A DNA stretch of 64,000 nt, from contig OX638379.1 in the NCBI GenBank assembly GCA_951813605.1, positions 1,684,471 to 1,748,470 on the forward strand, written 5' to 3'. The notes beneath the pieces were generated by a model that saw only the letters and a program-made list of their open reading frames with translations, was not told the origin of the DNA and ran no database searches. Position numbers and translations under genes: made by a program. The DNA is from an uncultured Bryobacterales bacterium (GTDB taxonomy: Bacteria > Acidobacteriota > Terriglobia > Bryobacterales > UBA6623). Of the stretch, positions 28,109-37,879 are shown piece by piece (positions within the stretch are counted from its first letter, which is position 1; each line of letters starts with the position of its first letter).

Positions 28109-29698
28109 TCAAGCCTTTTGACCAACAATGCGCCTAAACAGGTTGTGGGTGATTCGCTGCACTCGCTCGTCTACCCCTTGTTGCGTCACCCCGTGTCTCA
28201 CGGGAGTGGCGTGACCCGGCGGGCTCGACAGACCGTTGGCCCACCAGATGGTCGCGGCATTGAAGATGATGTTGCCCTTGGGTCCGTCGTAAATCGTAGC
28301 GGTGTAGTGGCCCGGCTGCTTTCCATTGATTCGCGTCTCGCCTTCGGCAACGATCTGCATGCCGGGCAGGTCCATCATCGGGGCGCCGTGCCACTCCCAG
28401 CCGATTAGGCCTTTGACCGAATCCCCCTTCTTCATCCCGGTCCCCTCAAACAGCCAGTGCTCCGGCCGGGCGCACGTCCAATCGCCGGCGCCCCTGACGG
28501 GCGGGGTCGTCCGCGCTCCCATCAGCAGGGCGCCGTCGCGCCCCAAGGTGGGTTTAAACCCTTTCTCATAGGGCGACTCCATCCGGCCCCTGTCGCCGAA
28601 CTCGGATTGCTCAGGGAAGAACCAGCCTTCCCGGCGCGTGGTGCGATAAGGCCTACCGCTGCTGGACGGATGTAGCGGTACGACACACAAGACGGCATTG
28701 GCGCTCAGGAACGCGAGGTTCACGCCTTCATTGCGTGCGTGCATCACGTTGTCATACATGTCCTCGGTCCAGTACTCGTCGTGGCCGACCGAGATGAAAC
28801 CCTTCGTACGCAGCAAGCCCGCTGGGTCGGCGTGCGTGTCGATGTTGGAGATGTAGGAGACGTCGTACCCGTGCTGCTCCAGCCAAAACGCCAACGGGAA
28901 CTCCCAGGGCAAGTATTCGCCCGAACCGCCTGACTTCTCGATCTTGTTGACGGGGTGCGTGAACAAGGCGTAGGGACGATCGAAGCTCACCGTGCCGCTT
29001 GGCGCGGTCGTGCTGGGGCGTCCCTCATGCTTTGTATAGATGCAATAGTCGGTTGGCCAGCGGTTGTAGGCGGTCCACGTCAGTTCGCTGCACTGGAACA
29101 GCAAGTCGCAGGGGCGGTCATCGCGGACGATGAAGATGACGTAGCTTTGGATCCCGCTGATCTCAGCGGTCAGCTTGCCCAGGTAGACGCCGCTGAGCCA
29201 ATCGTCGGGGATCTCGAACTCCACCGAAGGCTCCCACTGGCATTCGCGGATGTAGTTTTCACCAATGGACGGTTCCGGCTGTACGACGCCTGGAAGCGAT
29301 TCATACGTTCTGACAAGCCGGGCGCCATCCCCGTTGTAGTAGCCCGTCCGGAAGATCTCCAGCTTGAACGCGGACACCGGCTTCGTGCTGACCATGACCT
29401 GCAACGTCTCGCCGGCCCGTACGCTGTTCGCGGAACAGTAGCCTTCGATCCACGTGCTGCGCCCGCTGGGCAGCACATTCACCTTCCCAGGGACGGTGCG
29501 TGTCTTGGTGAGCAACCAGTCGCGCGTGCCAGGCTTGGCGTTTTCTTGGCTGACGAGGTTGGAGCGTGACTGAGCGTTGGCTTGTTTCGCGCCGGTGGCA
29601 GCCGATAGCCCCAAGGCGGTCGCGGCGGCGCCGCGTAGCAGGTCACGTCGGGGCAGCTCGCGCCGGGGCAAGCCTGATGGGGAATTCGATTCGTTCAT
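28109..29698 (-). CDS. Tat-exported N,N-dimethylformamidase beta-subunit-like protein, paralogue 3
   Basis: 529 residues; ATG at 29698 preceded by AGGAGG. The leader has two RR pairs (LPRRELPRRDLLRGAAATALG), the second being the likely Tat motif. It shares IEGYCSANSVRAGETLQVMVST, LEIFRTGYYNGDGARLV, DLLFQCSELTWTAYNRWP, FISVGHDEYWTEDMYD and FNAATIWWANGLSSPPGH with the other two but is the most diverged. First gene of the run, so its promoter should lie in 29699-30006. Confidence 0.85.
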   Translation of the reverse strand: MNESNSPSGLPRRELPRRDLLRGAAATALGLSAATGAKQANAQSRSNLVSQENAKPGTRDWLLTKTRTVPGKVNVLPSGRSTWIEGYCSANSVRAGETLQVMVSTKPVSAFKLEIFRTGYYNGDGARLVRTYESLPGVVQPEPSIGENYIRECQWEPSVEFEIPDDWLSGVYLGKLTAEISGIQSYVIFIVRDDRPCDLLFQCSELTWTAYNRWPTDYCIYTKHEGRPSTTAPSGTVSFDRPYALFTHPVNKIEKSGGSGEYLPWEFPLAFWLEQHGYDVSYISNIDTHADPAGLLRTKGFISVGHDEYWTEDMYDNVMHARNEGVNLAFLSANAVLCVVPLHPSSSGRPYRTTRREGWFFPEQSEFGDRGRMESPYEKGFKPTLGRDGALLMGARTTPPVRGAGDWTCARPEHWLFEGTGMKKGDSVKGLIGWEWHGAPMMDLPGMQIVAEGETRINGKQPGHYTATIYDGPKGNIIFNAATIWWANGLSSPPGHATPVRHGVTQQGVDERVQRITHNLFRRIVGQKA

Positions 29699-29760
29699 AG
29701 CGGGCGCCTCCTTGGCTGCGGCGTGTCGGGGCCGTGGGTGTCAGTGATGCTAATCAATCG

Positions 29761-29825
29761 CTATTTGACGCTCTTGAAGTAAGCCGCCAGGTCGGCGATC
29801 TTTTCGGGATTTAGTGTAAAGGATC
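29761..29825 (-). pseudogene. Cytochrome c C-terminal fragment
   Basis: The minus strand encodes FTLNPEKIADLAAYFKSVK and a TAG stop. This is the typical last helix of small class I cytochromes (LxxxxIxDLAAYF). Upstream the frame hits a stop and no CxxCH is present, so only about 20 codons survive. The rest of the 29699-30006 gap shows no gene. Confidence 0.55.
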
Positions 29826-30006
29826 TTGTAGTTGGCTATCACGCTGAGAACACCTGATGCGGATTCTTTGCGTTGACCAGAGCTTCTTTGCGGCGCTGTG
29901 AAGACCATAGAGGGGCTCAGGGGCTTTCCATGGAGGGCTCCCGCCAGTGTGACGGCCCCGACCGCGCGTGGAACGAGACGATTCGATGCCTAGCGACGCG
30001 CTCTGA

Positions 30007-31095
30007 CTAGGAGCGAACCCGAAACTCTTCAAGAGCGTCGGCGTCGACATCGAGACCCAATCCTGGGATCTCAGGCAGCTTCACGTACCCGTCCTCGATT
30101 TCGAAGACATGCTTGGTCCGCAAGACTTTCAACGCCGGCGACCATTGCTCCTCAGGCAAGTTCGGCCGGCCGATCATTTCCTGGTACTCGCAATTCGGCA
30201 TCGCGCAGCCGGCCTGGATGTAGCCGGCGAGCGACAGGCCTTGCGTACCGTGCTGTATGCAGGGGACGTGGAACGCCTCGGCAAGGATGCTGATCTTACG
30301 GGCGTTGAGAATGCCTCCGCAAATCCGCGTGTCGGGTTGGAGCACGTCGTAGGTCTTGTGAGTCAAGAAGGCCAGGAACTGGTGGATGCTCTTACCTAGC
30401 TCGCCGCCGGTGATGGGGATATCGACTTCGGCGGCCAGCCGGGCCGGGCCTTCGAGGTCGTGTCCGTCGAAGGGCTCTTCGAGCCAGCGCGCGTTGTAGC
30501 GCTCCATCCGGCGCGCGACCTCGAGTGCCGTGTCGTAGTCCCACACCCAGCCGGGCCGCACTGCGGTCCGGTCGAACATAATTTCGAAACCGTCGCCGCC
30601 ATTGAGACGCGTGGTGATCGCACGCGAGAACTCTCCGAAGTAGTCTGCCGATACCATTCCCGCAGGGATCTTCCCAACGTAGTGCGGGAATTAGTTGGTT
30701 AGAACGGCAAGCGGTTGCCCCGCGACCGGCCTTATCGAGAGCGCTACGGCCTCAGTATCTACGGGCCCAGACGGCTTGACGAGATCTGGGCTGGCGGCGG
30801 GAGGGTTCATCCGCACCTGGTCGATCGTGCCGCCAAACGGGTCTGGAGGGATAGTTCCCTCCTTCATAAACCAGCGCCGATTGAACACCTCGTCCGCAAG
30901 CTCGGTGCTGGCCCACCCGATCTCGGCAGGCTCGAGTCGCTCGAAGGCTTTGGTGATCGACGCGGCGATGCCATCAATTAGTTGGCGGGAGTACCGCTCT
31001 TCGTTTTGGACGCTCGGGGCCGGTTCGGGTCCACGCAGCCCAACGCCCGGAGCCGGGGGCGGGGCGGTGTGAGTATGAGTCGCCGCAATCAGCAT
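30007..31095 (-). pseudogene. Chimera: neutral-ceramidase-like fragment joined to the C-terminus of an enolase-superfamily enzyme
   Basis: The first part (31095-30620) reads MLIAATHTHTAPPP, then AVLTN, TAA at 30691-30693 where Tyr is expected, and HYVGKIPAGMVSADYFGEFSRAI. These are hallmarks of the neutral/alkaline ceramidase-like N-terminal domain. Without a break it changes near 30615 to mandelate racemase/muconate lactonizing enzyme sequence: YDTALEVARRMERYNARWLEEPFDG, IPITGGEL, YDVLQPDTRICGG and IQHGTQGLSLAGY. Both partners lack large parts, and an in-frame stop separates them, so this looks like a deletion joint rather than a working fusion. Confidence 0.7.
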
Positions 31096-31593
31096 GCGAT
31101 CAGCTGGGATGCCTGTCCCCGCTTGAGCTTGGCGAGCCTTCGAGCAACACCTCGTCGACCCACCGGGCCGCCTGGCCTTCCTGCAAGGAAAGATCCCGGG
31201 AGCGACCTCCGCGAAAGGACCGTTTGCGCACGCGAGGGCCGTTTTCGGGGGGGTCGCTCCCGCCCCGCAGGTGTTTCGGCCTTCCTGCGCCGGCCGTCCC
31301 GCGGGTTTTTGTAACTTGTTGCTGAACAGGGTCTTGGCACGGCCACGAGTGTTTCGCGGAGGCGCGAAATGGGCCTCCCGCTTGCACGGCGAGTGTTTCG
31401 CTGCGGCATTTTCCCCGAAACAGCGAACGACCGTACCCAGGCCGACCGGACCACAGCCCCATGCTGGGAAAAGGGCAAATTGACGGCGCTGCTGGCCTAC
31501 GCTGTGACGGCGTTCTAGTGTTCAGCTGAATTGGCACGTTGTGTTCGGTTGCCCAAACAGACCCAGCGAATGTTGTGGGGTTATCGGGTGGCG
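31096..31593. other. Non-coding stretch next to the integrase
   Basis: About 500 bases. No convincing gene. An 11-bp inverted repeat, CGGGAGCGACC (31197-31207) and GGTCGCTCCCG (31252-31262), flanks 44 bases. This may be an end of a small lost element or a recombination-directionality site; there is no direct support. Confidence 0.4.
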
Positions 31594-32748
31594 TCAGTCA
31601 GCGGAAAGGAAATCTGCCCACTGCTGCATCAGTTTCCGCCGCCGTGCCAGCAAGTCGCTACGCGCATACGCTTGCTCGACCGCCGTGCCGACCGCATGGG
31701 CGAGACTCAGTTCCATGACGGCGTGTGGCGCGTCCGTCTGTTCGCTGGCCCACGTTCGGAAGGAGGACCGGAACCCATGAACGGTCGCGCGGGCCGCGAG
31801 TCCCGTGTCCCTCATAACCTTTGTCAGCGTCATATCACTCATCGGGCGCCGCGGGCGAGCTGGAGAGGGAAAGATCAGGTCCGATTCGTCGCGAAGCGAG
31901 CGAACGCGCTCCTGCACCGCCAGCGCCGTGTCGCTGAGCGGGACGCGATGCTCGATTCCGGCTTTCATGCGCGAGCCGGGAATGCGCCATTCTCTCGCTT
32001 CGAAATGGATCTCGTCCCACTTCGCAAGTCGCGCCTCACCCGAGCGGCACGCAGTCAGCACCACGAACCGTAGGCAAGCCTTTGCAGACAGTGAGGCCCG
32101 CGAGGCTTCGACGGTGTCGAGCGCAGCCGCGACATCTCGGTAGGGCAGGGCGCGGAGGTGCGCCTTGACGGCCGGCATTGCGGGCAACGCACCGTCTATG
32201 GCCTCTCCCGCGACGTTCTCCGTTATGAACCCATGCGCCCAGGCCCAGCGCAGGACCGCGCGGATCCTCTGCCGGACACGCCGGGCCGTTTCCGGCCGAG
32301 TTCCCCATATCGGCGTCAGGAGGGCCAGCACGTCGGCACGCTCAATGCGGTCGACGCTCAAGCCGCCAAGAGCCGGGAAGGCGTGGCGCTCGAGCGTCTG
32401 CATCCACGAGTCAGCGTGCTTGTCATTCCTCCAGCGGGGCTTGAGCATCGCGTGAGTCCGGCGCGCTGCCACTGCGAAAGTCGGAATCGAGGACCTTCGC
32501 TTTTCGGCGATCGGGTTGCGACCCGCCGCGATAGCCGTGCGATTATCCATGGCCTTTTGGCGCGCCGCCGCAAGGCCGACATACGGATATCCTCCGAGAC
32601 CGATATCGCGGCGCTTGCCGTCGATGGTGACTCGCTGGACCCAGCTCTTGGATCCGCCCTTGGCAACGGCCAGGTAGAGCGTTCCGCCGTCTCCGTGCAG
32701 CCCTCGTTTTGTGATGGATCTGACTTTCGCTGCTGTTAGTTTTCCCAC
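31594..32748 (-). CDS. P4-type tyrosine integrase (DUF4102 arm-binding domain)
   Basis: Site-specific recombinase of 384 residues that would integrate and excise the island at ssrA. The N-terminal arm-binding domain spans residues 1-85 (GLHGDGGTLYLAVAKGGSKSWVQR, IGLGGYPYVGLAAARQKA), followed by a SAM-like core-binding domain and the catalytic domain. Catalytic residues are visible: Arg in TACRSGEARL, His-x-x-Arg in HGFRSSFRTW, His in LAHAVG and Tyr in EQAYARSD. The start is GTG at 32748. It is full length and directed away from tmRNA, whose 3' end is 160 bases upstream, the classic arrangement. Confidence 0.93.
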   Translation of the reverse strand: MGKLTAAKVRSITKRGLHGDGGTLYLAVAKGGSKSWVQRVTIDGKRRDIGLGGYPYVGLAAARQKAMDNRTAIAAGRNPIAEKRRSSIPTFAVAARRTHAMLKPRWRNDKHADSWMQTLERHAFPALGGLSVDRIERADVLALLTPIWGTRPETARRVRQRIRAVLRWAWAHGFITENVAGEAIDGALPAMPAVKAHLRALPYRDVAAALDTVEASRASLSAKACLRFVVLTACRSGEARLAKWDEIHFEAREWRIPGSRMKAGIEHRVPLSDTALAVQERVRSLRDESDLIFPSPARPRRPMSDMTLTKVMRDTGLAARATVHGFRSSFRTWASEQTDAPHAVMELSLAHAVGTAVEQAYARSDLLARRRKLMQQWADFLSAD

Positions 32749-32907
32749 GTTTACCCAACGTTCTAGTTTGGATTATACGGGAATCGAACGGACCTTGCAA
32801 ACTCTTGGGAGACTTGCTGTCAGTCCATAATTTCCTTATATTCAGTGATTTATGAGACTAACCTAGAACCAATTGGAACACACGTGACCATGGGACACTA
32901 CAAGGAG

Positions 32908-33261
32908 TGGTGGAGGCGGCGGGAATCGAACCCGCGTCCGAAAAAGATCACCGGAGAGAGCCTACATGCTTAGTTCGTTCTTTGGTCTTGACCGCCGACT
33001 GGGAACGAACAAGCCGAAAGCGATCCAGCCCGATTAGTCTCGACACCAAAGCTCCAGGCGTAAGCCTCAATGCCTATCTCGCAAGATGACACCCATGACT
33101 GGCGTGCGAGCCCGCCAGCCTGAGCGGCTGCCTAATTCTTAGGCAGCGTGTGCAAACTGCATATCGTTGGCAGTTGTTGTTTTCCGATCGTTTTACGGGT
33201 GCTCGGAGCCCGGCATGCCTCTCAACAGCAATTACGATTCCGTCGAAGCCTGTACGCCCCC
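32908..33261 (-). ncRNA. ssrA: tmRNA (transfer-messenger RNA)
   Basis: One-piece tmRNA of 354 nt that rescues stalled ribosomes. The 5' end GGGGGCG pairs with CGCCTCC before ACCA at the 3' end. GTACAGGCTTCGACGG near the 5' end and GTTCGATTCCCGCC at the T-arm are diagnostic. The tag frame lies at 33139-33171 and reads ANDMQFAHAA followed by TAA, with GCC as resume codon. The 3' CCA and T-arm are duplicated at 14094, marking it as the attachment site of the island. Confidence 0.93.
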
Positions 33262-33884
33262 CTTCCTGCATGCCCGTTAAGGGCTGATGCTGATGTCTAA
33301 ATTATAGACGGTAAGTCCGCTTTTCCAAGTCTGCGTCCGGTGAATTAGGTTTGCATTGGAATCGACGACGGCGACGGAAGCGGTGCCACGCCTCATACCC
33401 CAATGTAGCCGAGGTTGATTAGCTAGCCAGCAGCTTGAAGGGCCGCGTCGTGACCGATGTCGGTTCTTGGGGGGCCGTGTCTCGGCGGGGGTAGGCTCCG
33501 TCAGCCCGCCCTAAGCGACCGCAAAGAGACGGCGGCGCCGGTTTAGGCGGATTGGTCTCAACTCCCTACCTCGAGACTTTGACAGGCTTGGCGGGTGGAT
33601 AGTCATCGACCGCTTTCGTCGTGGTGCGTCGCATCCTGAATTTGAGGGAGATCCGGAGGCAGCAAGGCGCAACGAAGCTGATTGGGCACTCGTTCCGTGG
33701 CCGTCTTGGACAGCATTTAACCATCTATGAAACAAGCGAGTCCGCTAAGGCGATGCCAAAGAGACCTCAATGAATGGGCCGGCGCCGAATTAGTGGCCAG
33801 CCGAACGCCTGGCTTGCGGCATCGATTCATGTCGTTTGCCCCGGCTTGTATGACTCACCAAGAGTGTCCCGGGACGATTTTCCG
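33262..33884. other. Intergenic region, no gene recognised
   Basis: About 620 bases upstream of ssrA, which should contain the tmRNA promoter (minus strand) and the end of the second dehydrogenase gene. Short frames on the minus strand near 33511-33735 have no recognisable features. Confidence 0.4.
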
Positions 33885-36800
33885 TCACTGGCGTGCGTGC
33901 GACTGCACGAAGCTGAGCAGGTCAGTCATCTCGGCCGGTTTAATTTCGTCCTCCAAACCCTCCGGCATCAAAGAGAGACCCATCGACATGAGGGATCGGA
34001 TGTTTGATCGTGCAACCACATCCTCGATGCTTTCACCCCGACGCAGCGTTACGCTGGTTGCCGATTCGCGAGCCAGGATACCCGTGAGAACTCCGCCATC
34101 CACAGCATCAAGCCTGTAGTTGACGAAGTTCGACTGCAGTGATCTGTTCGGGTCGATAATGTCTACGAGAAGCTCCTCCCGGGAAGACGCAGCCCTTTCG
34201 ACCAAATCCGGACCCACTTCGTGCCCCGTGTCGCCGAGTCGATGGCAAGTTGCGCACTCTCGCTCAAAGACCTCCGCCCCGCGGCCAGCATTCCCCTCCG
34301 TTGACAGGGCAGAGCGATACTCCCGGATCACATCCGCAGGGCTGGACACTTCGGAGTTAGCGAAGATCTGTTGCGCTCGGCTGCGGATTCCCGTCCGGCG
34401 ATGATCCAGCAATGCTGCCCGCCGCGCTGGGTCGAGATGGGTCACGAGCACTTCCCCCCTCGCCAAGGCGTCCAGAAACGGCTGCAAGCGTTCCTCACGA
34501 CTGAACAACACCTCCAGAGCCTCGCGACGCACGGCGGGGCTGTAGGTTCGCCAGCTACGAACAAGGATCGTCCCCACCTCCTGCCCGGAGTGAGCGGCGA
34601 TAGCGCGCACGGCGGCCAGCTGGATGTCAGCGGCCTCGTCCGGGGACAGCAGAGCGACGAGAGCACCCAGAGCCGCCTCCTGCGGCGCCCAGGACAGCAG
34701 CCTGATTGCCTCAGTCCGCTCCGGCAGGTTCGCCCCTTCCTTGTCGACGGCTACAGCTGGAGCCTCCGCCAGCGTTTCGGCAATCGCAGCGCGCAGTGCT
34801 GGGTTCGCCTGGTCGTCTCGCATGGCAGGCAGCGAGCTTCCCGTTTTCTCCAAGCCTGCAGCGATCCCGGAAGCAGCTGCCATGCGGATTCTCCTGCTAT
34901 GGGGCCCTTTTGAGTTGCGGGTCGCCCTCAGGACAGCGTGAATGGCTTCCGGAGACTCGCTTGCCGCCACGTTGCCTGCCAGCTCCTTGACTGCGCCGAG
35001 GCTATCCGGGTTAGCCATGAACGAATCTTCGCGGAGGAGGAGGTCGAGCAGGGCCAGGGAGTCTTTCCTAGCTCCGGCGAACACCGCTGCCCGGATCCAC
35101 CCGTCACCGGGATCACGGTGCAAGATACTGGCCAGATGCTGTGCTACATCATGCCCACTCTGAAGCGCCGGAATCGCTAGCGCAACCCGAAAACGAACAG
35201 CAATATCTTCGTCCGATGCCATCGATACGACCTTTGCGCGCAGCGCCCCGGATTGCGCGAACCGCGACTCGGACAGGCGAACGGCATTCTGGCGCAGAAC
35301 TGGGTGACGGTCCGCCAGTGCAGCCAACAGCGTGCCCTCATCGAGCTGACCGAGTCCCTCTAGTGACCACAGTGCGTGGAGCCGGCCTTGGGGTGACCTA
35401 GACCGCCTGGCCGAAGCCTTGAGCGCTGCAGCAGCCTCCGCAGCGCGACGCTCGAACAGCAGCCTGTGGGCAGTCGCTCGCCACCAGCCGTCGTCATGAT
35501 CGAGGAGGGCGACGAGTTCGGAGACCGGCGCACCCCCGAGTTGCGGCAACGCCCCCCACGCAAAGTTGGTCGGGCTGATCCGGTATATGCGACCCATGTC
35601 TTGGCCTGTGTAGTAATCGATCTGCTCGAGGATTTCGTCGGGCATCGCACTTGGATCCTCGATCACCTCTCGGTACATGTCCACCATGTAAAGGCACCCA
35701 TCGGGCCCGTTGGCGAAGTTCACCGGCCGAAACCAGGTGTCGGTCGAAGCCAGGAATTCCGTGCCGGGCGCCGCACGGCGGGCCCTAAACGTAACACCGG
35801 ACCTCTCCAGGATCGTGCGCAGGACGAGATTGCCCGCTGGCTCCGGGGTGAAGGCGTTGCCATGGAACTCCGGAGGATATGCCGCACCCCGGTAGATTCC
35901 TAGGCCTGCGCCACCCGTAAAGTAGCCTTGCCCGGCAAGTTCCCGTGGTGGAAACCGCTGGGCCCTCATATCGTGGGTGGTGTCGACCCAGCGGCTCCAG
36001 TGTGTCTTGCGGGCCACGCGCCACGGCTCAGGATCGCTGATTGAGAAGACTCGACGGTCCCACTCAAGGATTGGCGTTGCCAGCTGCGGGGACTCCATGC
36101 CATCGACAGCGTGACGTAACGGGAATACCGCATGAATGACCGGATTGCCGGAGTTCGAGCCAAAACGATTGCCCCAATCGTCGAAGGCGTTGCCAAAGTC
36201 ACCCCGCGTACCCTCGACTGCTTCAATGGCTTCGGTGACCGGATGGAAGCGGAAGTCGCTCGACCCAAGCGGAACCTCGCTTTCCCCGGTTCGCTCGGCA
36301 TGCCGCACGGTGCCGCCGTTGTACGAGGTGGTGCCGTAGATCCAGTGGTCCATCCCCCACTTGAGGTTGTTTACGATGTCTTCGGACTTGTCGGTCCCAA
36401 ATCCCGTGAACACAGTCCTGCGGACATCCGCAACGCCATCACCGGTCGTGTCCTTCAGGTACACGATGTCTGGCGCCGCTGTGACGAAGATTCCGCCGTT
36501 GAAACAGGCGATCCCGCTCGGCCAATGCAGGCCGTCAGCAAACACCCGGGCCGTCTCGAAGACACCGTCAGCGTCCTCGTCCTCCAGTAGTCGAATTCGC
36601 CCTGCGGCCCTTCCGCCCGGAGGCGGGTCGAACGGGTAACCTCGCATCTCGGCTACGTAAAGCCTTCCGTTTTCGTCAAAGGCAATTGTTATCGGGTCAG
36701 CCACATTCGGTTCTGACGCCGCCACGTCGAGACGAAAGCCCTCGGCAAGTTGGAACGACCCAAGTGCCTCGATCGGGGACAGTGGCTTGCGGCGTTCGAG

Positions 36801-36917
36801 GCCATCCTCGAGCGGCGACCTGCTTCCACAGGACAACGACCACAGGATCCCGACCAGCAGGCCCGAGCAAAGTGCCGCCCGCCTGATGGCGGCGCGCATA
36901 TATCCATCGGCGGGCAT
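33885..36917 (-). CDS. PVC-type membrane-bound dehydrogenase: beta-propeller, HEAT repeats, cytochrome c (second copy)
   Basis: 1,010 residues, same architecture as the gene at 14375 but clearly diverged. ATG 36917 has GGAGAG just upstream. A signal/lipoprotein-like leader ends near SLSCGSR. The propeller begins FQLAEGFRLDVAASEPNVADPI and carries YVAEMRGYPFDPPPGGRAAGRI, EDADGVFETARVFADGL, NGPDGCLYMVDMYREVIEDP and IYRISPTN. HEAT repeats fill residues about 470-850. The terminal cytochrome has CATCHRLGDTGHEVGPDL (C-A-T-C-H). The full PPPGGRAAGRI and YREVIEDP motifs make it a closer match to the canonical planctomycete family than the first copy. It lies outside the putative island. Confidence 0.9.
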   Translation of the reverse strand: MPADGYMRAAIRRAALCSGLLVGILWSLSCGSRSPLEDGLERRKPLSPIEALGSFQLAEGFRLDVAASEPNVADPITIAFDENGRLYVAEMRGYPFDPPPGGRAAGRIRLLEDEDADGVFETARVFADGLHWPSGIACFNGGIFVTAAPDIVYLKDTTGDGVADVRRTVFTGFGTDKSEDIVNNLKWGMDHWIYGTTSYNGGTVRHAERTGESEVPLGSSDFRFHPVTEAIEAVEGTRGDFGNAFDDWGNRFGSNSGNPVIHAVFPLRHAVDGMESPQLATPILEWDRRVFSISDPEPWRVARKTHWSRWVDTTHDMRAQRFPPRELAGQGYFTGGAGLGIYRGAAYPPEFHGNAFTPEPAGNLVLRTILERSGVTFRARRAAPGTEFLASTDTWFRPVNFANGPDGCLYMVDMYREVIEDPSAMPDEILEQIDYYTGQDMGRIYRISPTNFAWGALPQLGGAPVSELVALLDHDDGWWRATAHRLLFERRAAEAAAALKASARRSRSPQGRLHALWSLEGLGQLDEGTLLAALADRHPVLRQNAVRLSESRFAQSGALRAKVVSMASDEDIAVRFRVALAIPALQSGHDVAQHLASILHRDPGDGWIRAAVFAGARKDSLALLDLLLREDSFMANPDSLGAVKELAGNVAASESPEAIHAVLRATRNSKGPHSRRIRMAAASGIAAGLEKTGSSLPAMRDDQANPALRAAIAETLAEAPAVAVDKEGANLPERTEAIRLLSWAPQEAALGALVALLSPDEAADIQLAAVRAIAAHSGQEVGTILVRSWRTYSPAVRREALEVLFSREERLQPFLDALARGEVLVTHLDPARRAALLDHRRTGIRSRAQQIFANSEVSSPADVIREYRSALSTEGNAGRGAEVFERECATCHRLGDTGHEVGPDLVERAASSREELLVDIIDPNRSLQSNFVNYRLDAVDGGVLTGILARESATSVTLRRGESIEDVVARSNIRSLMSMGLSLMPEGLEDEIKPAEMTDLLSFVQSHARQ

Positions 36918-36949
36918 CGATCTCTCCGAAAGCAAAGACTGCGGCCCGC

Positions 36950-37760
36950 TCAGAAGAAGAATTTAACGCTCACCTGCAGGATCGGCGGTTCGTCAGCACT
37001 GCGGGTGATTCTTCCGAAGTTGGCTGCATTGGTTATGGTCGCATTCGGATTCCCGAGATGGGCGGCCTAGAAGAGATTGAACGCCTTAATTCGACACTCC
37101 CCGCGTCCGTGCTCGCCCATTCCCGGGATCTGCCCCCGTCCATAACTCCGATATCCATGTTGCCGAAGTTCGGGTCCATCATGGCACTGCGCCCGACCGT
37201 GATGAACATTCCCGGCCGAGTGTTCGCGAAACGAGCCGAATCGAAGACCGGGCGATCTTTACGCTCTTGCTTCACGACCCGCTAAGCCCCGCGTAAACAA
37301 GTGCCCGGGCGATCTACCCGGGCATTGCCGGCACCCGCCGTGGGATTCCCCCGGCCCCAAATCTCGAATGGCCCACCCGACTGTACGGGAACAATCCCGC
37401 CTGCCTGCCGTCCACCCAGGAACGCCTCGTGAGCGGCAGAGCCGTTCGCATTCGCAATAACTCAGAGGAACGAGTCTAGAATACGGTGCTCGCGATGGAA
37501 ATCGGAACGCCCTCGCTTTTGGGGAAGTCGAATGGATTGGTGCGTCTCGTTGGCCCGAACATCGCATGGATTGTCAACCTTGCCTGAATTGAGCTCCACG
37601 CTCTAGCGTAATGGCGCGATCTTCTTGGCATCATTCTGGGATCGCAGGGACGGCGTACTGTTGAAGATAGCGTAATCGGCCTGCACACTTGTCGTGCCAT
37701 CGCCCATCGGATCGTAGGCAATGCCAAGGCGGGGATCAAATTGATTTCCCTGTGACAGCC
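36950..37760 (-). pseudogene. TonB-dependent receptor, heavily decayed C-terminal remnant
   Basis: Fragments in several frames resemble the acidobacterial Oar-like receptor. About 37630-37750 encodes FDPRLGIAYDPMGDGTTSVQ, 37130-37200 encodes DPNFGNMDIGVMD, and 36950-37050 encodes ITNAANFGRITRSADEPPIL ending SVKFFF-stop. Large deletions and frameshifts lie between them. It directly precedes the PVC-type dehydrogenase on the same strand, as such receptors often accompany these enzymes. Confidence 0.65.
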
Positions 37761-37879
37761 GGTCGGCTTCCAGCAGTGGTCTGGATGGGAGGGCGCGCCT
37801 AGATTGCGGGATGGCCGAGTAGCAGTCGAGTGGCCATGCGAGGGATGAGATTAGATTTCACTTCGTTTGGATTACCAAG

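Larger units (their letters stand above)
14094..32931. mobile_element. Putative ssrA-integrated genomic island, about 18.8 kb
   Basis: Bounded by the tmRNA 3'-end duplicates (14094-14117 and 32908-32931) in direct orientation. A P4-type tyrosine recombinase (31594-32748) lies 160 bases from the tmRNA end, the usual place for such integrases. Cargo is metabolic: a PVC-type dehydrogenase, a putative selenoprotein, sulfatases, dimethylformamidase-like paralogues, and esterase and ceramidase relics. Internal IS insertion and decay suggest an old, probably immobile island. That the whole interval entered in one event is inference. Confidence 0.6.

Noticed and set aside
31100..31537. 146-codon minus-strand frame beside the integrase
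   Set aside because: No family pattern, no ribosome site, overlaps an inverted repeat and several equal-length alternative frames.
32770..32800. A second possible attachment site (GGGAATCGAAC) near the integrase start
   Set aside because: Only about 11 bases match the tmRNA end and no acceptor-stem sequence follows; it does not fit an att core.
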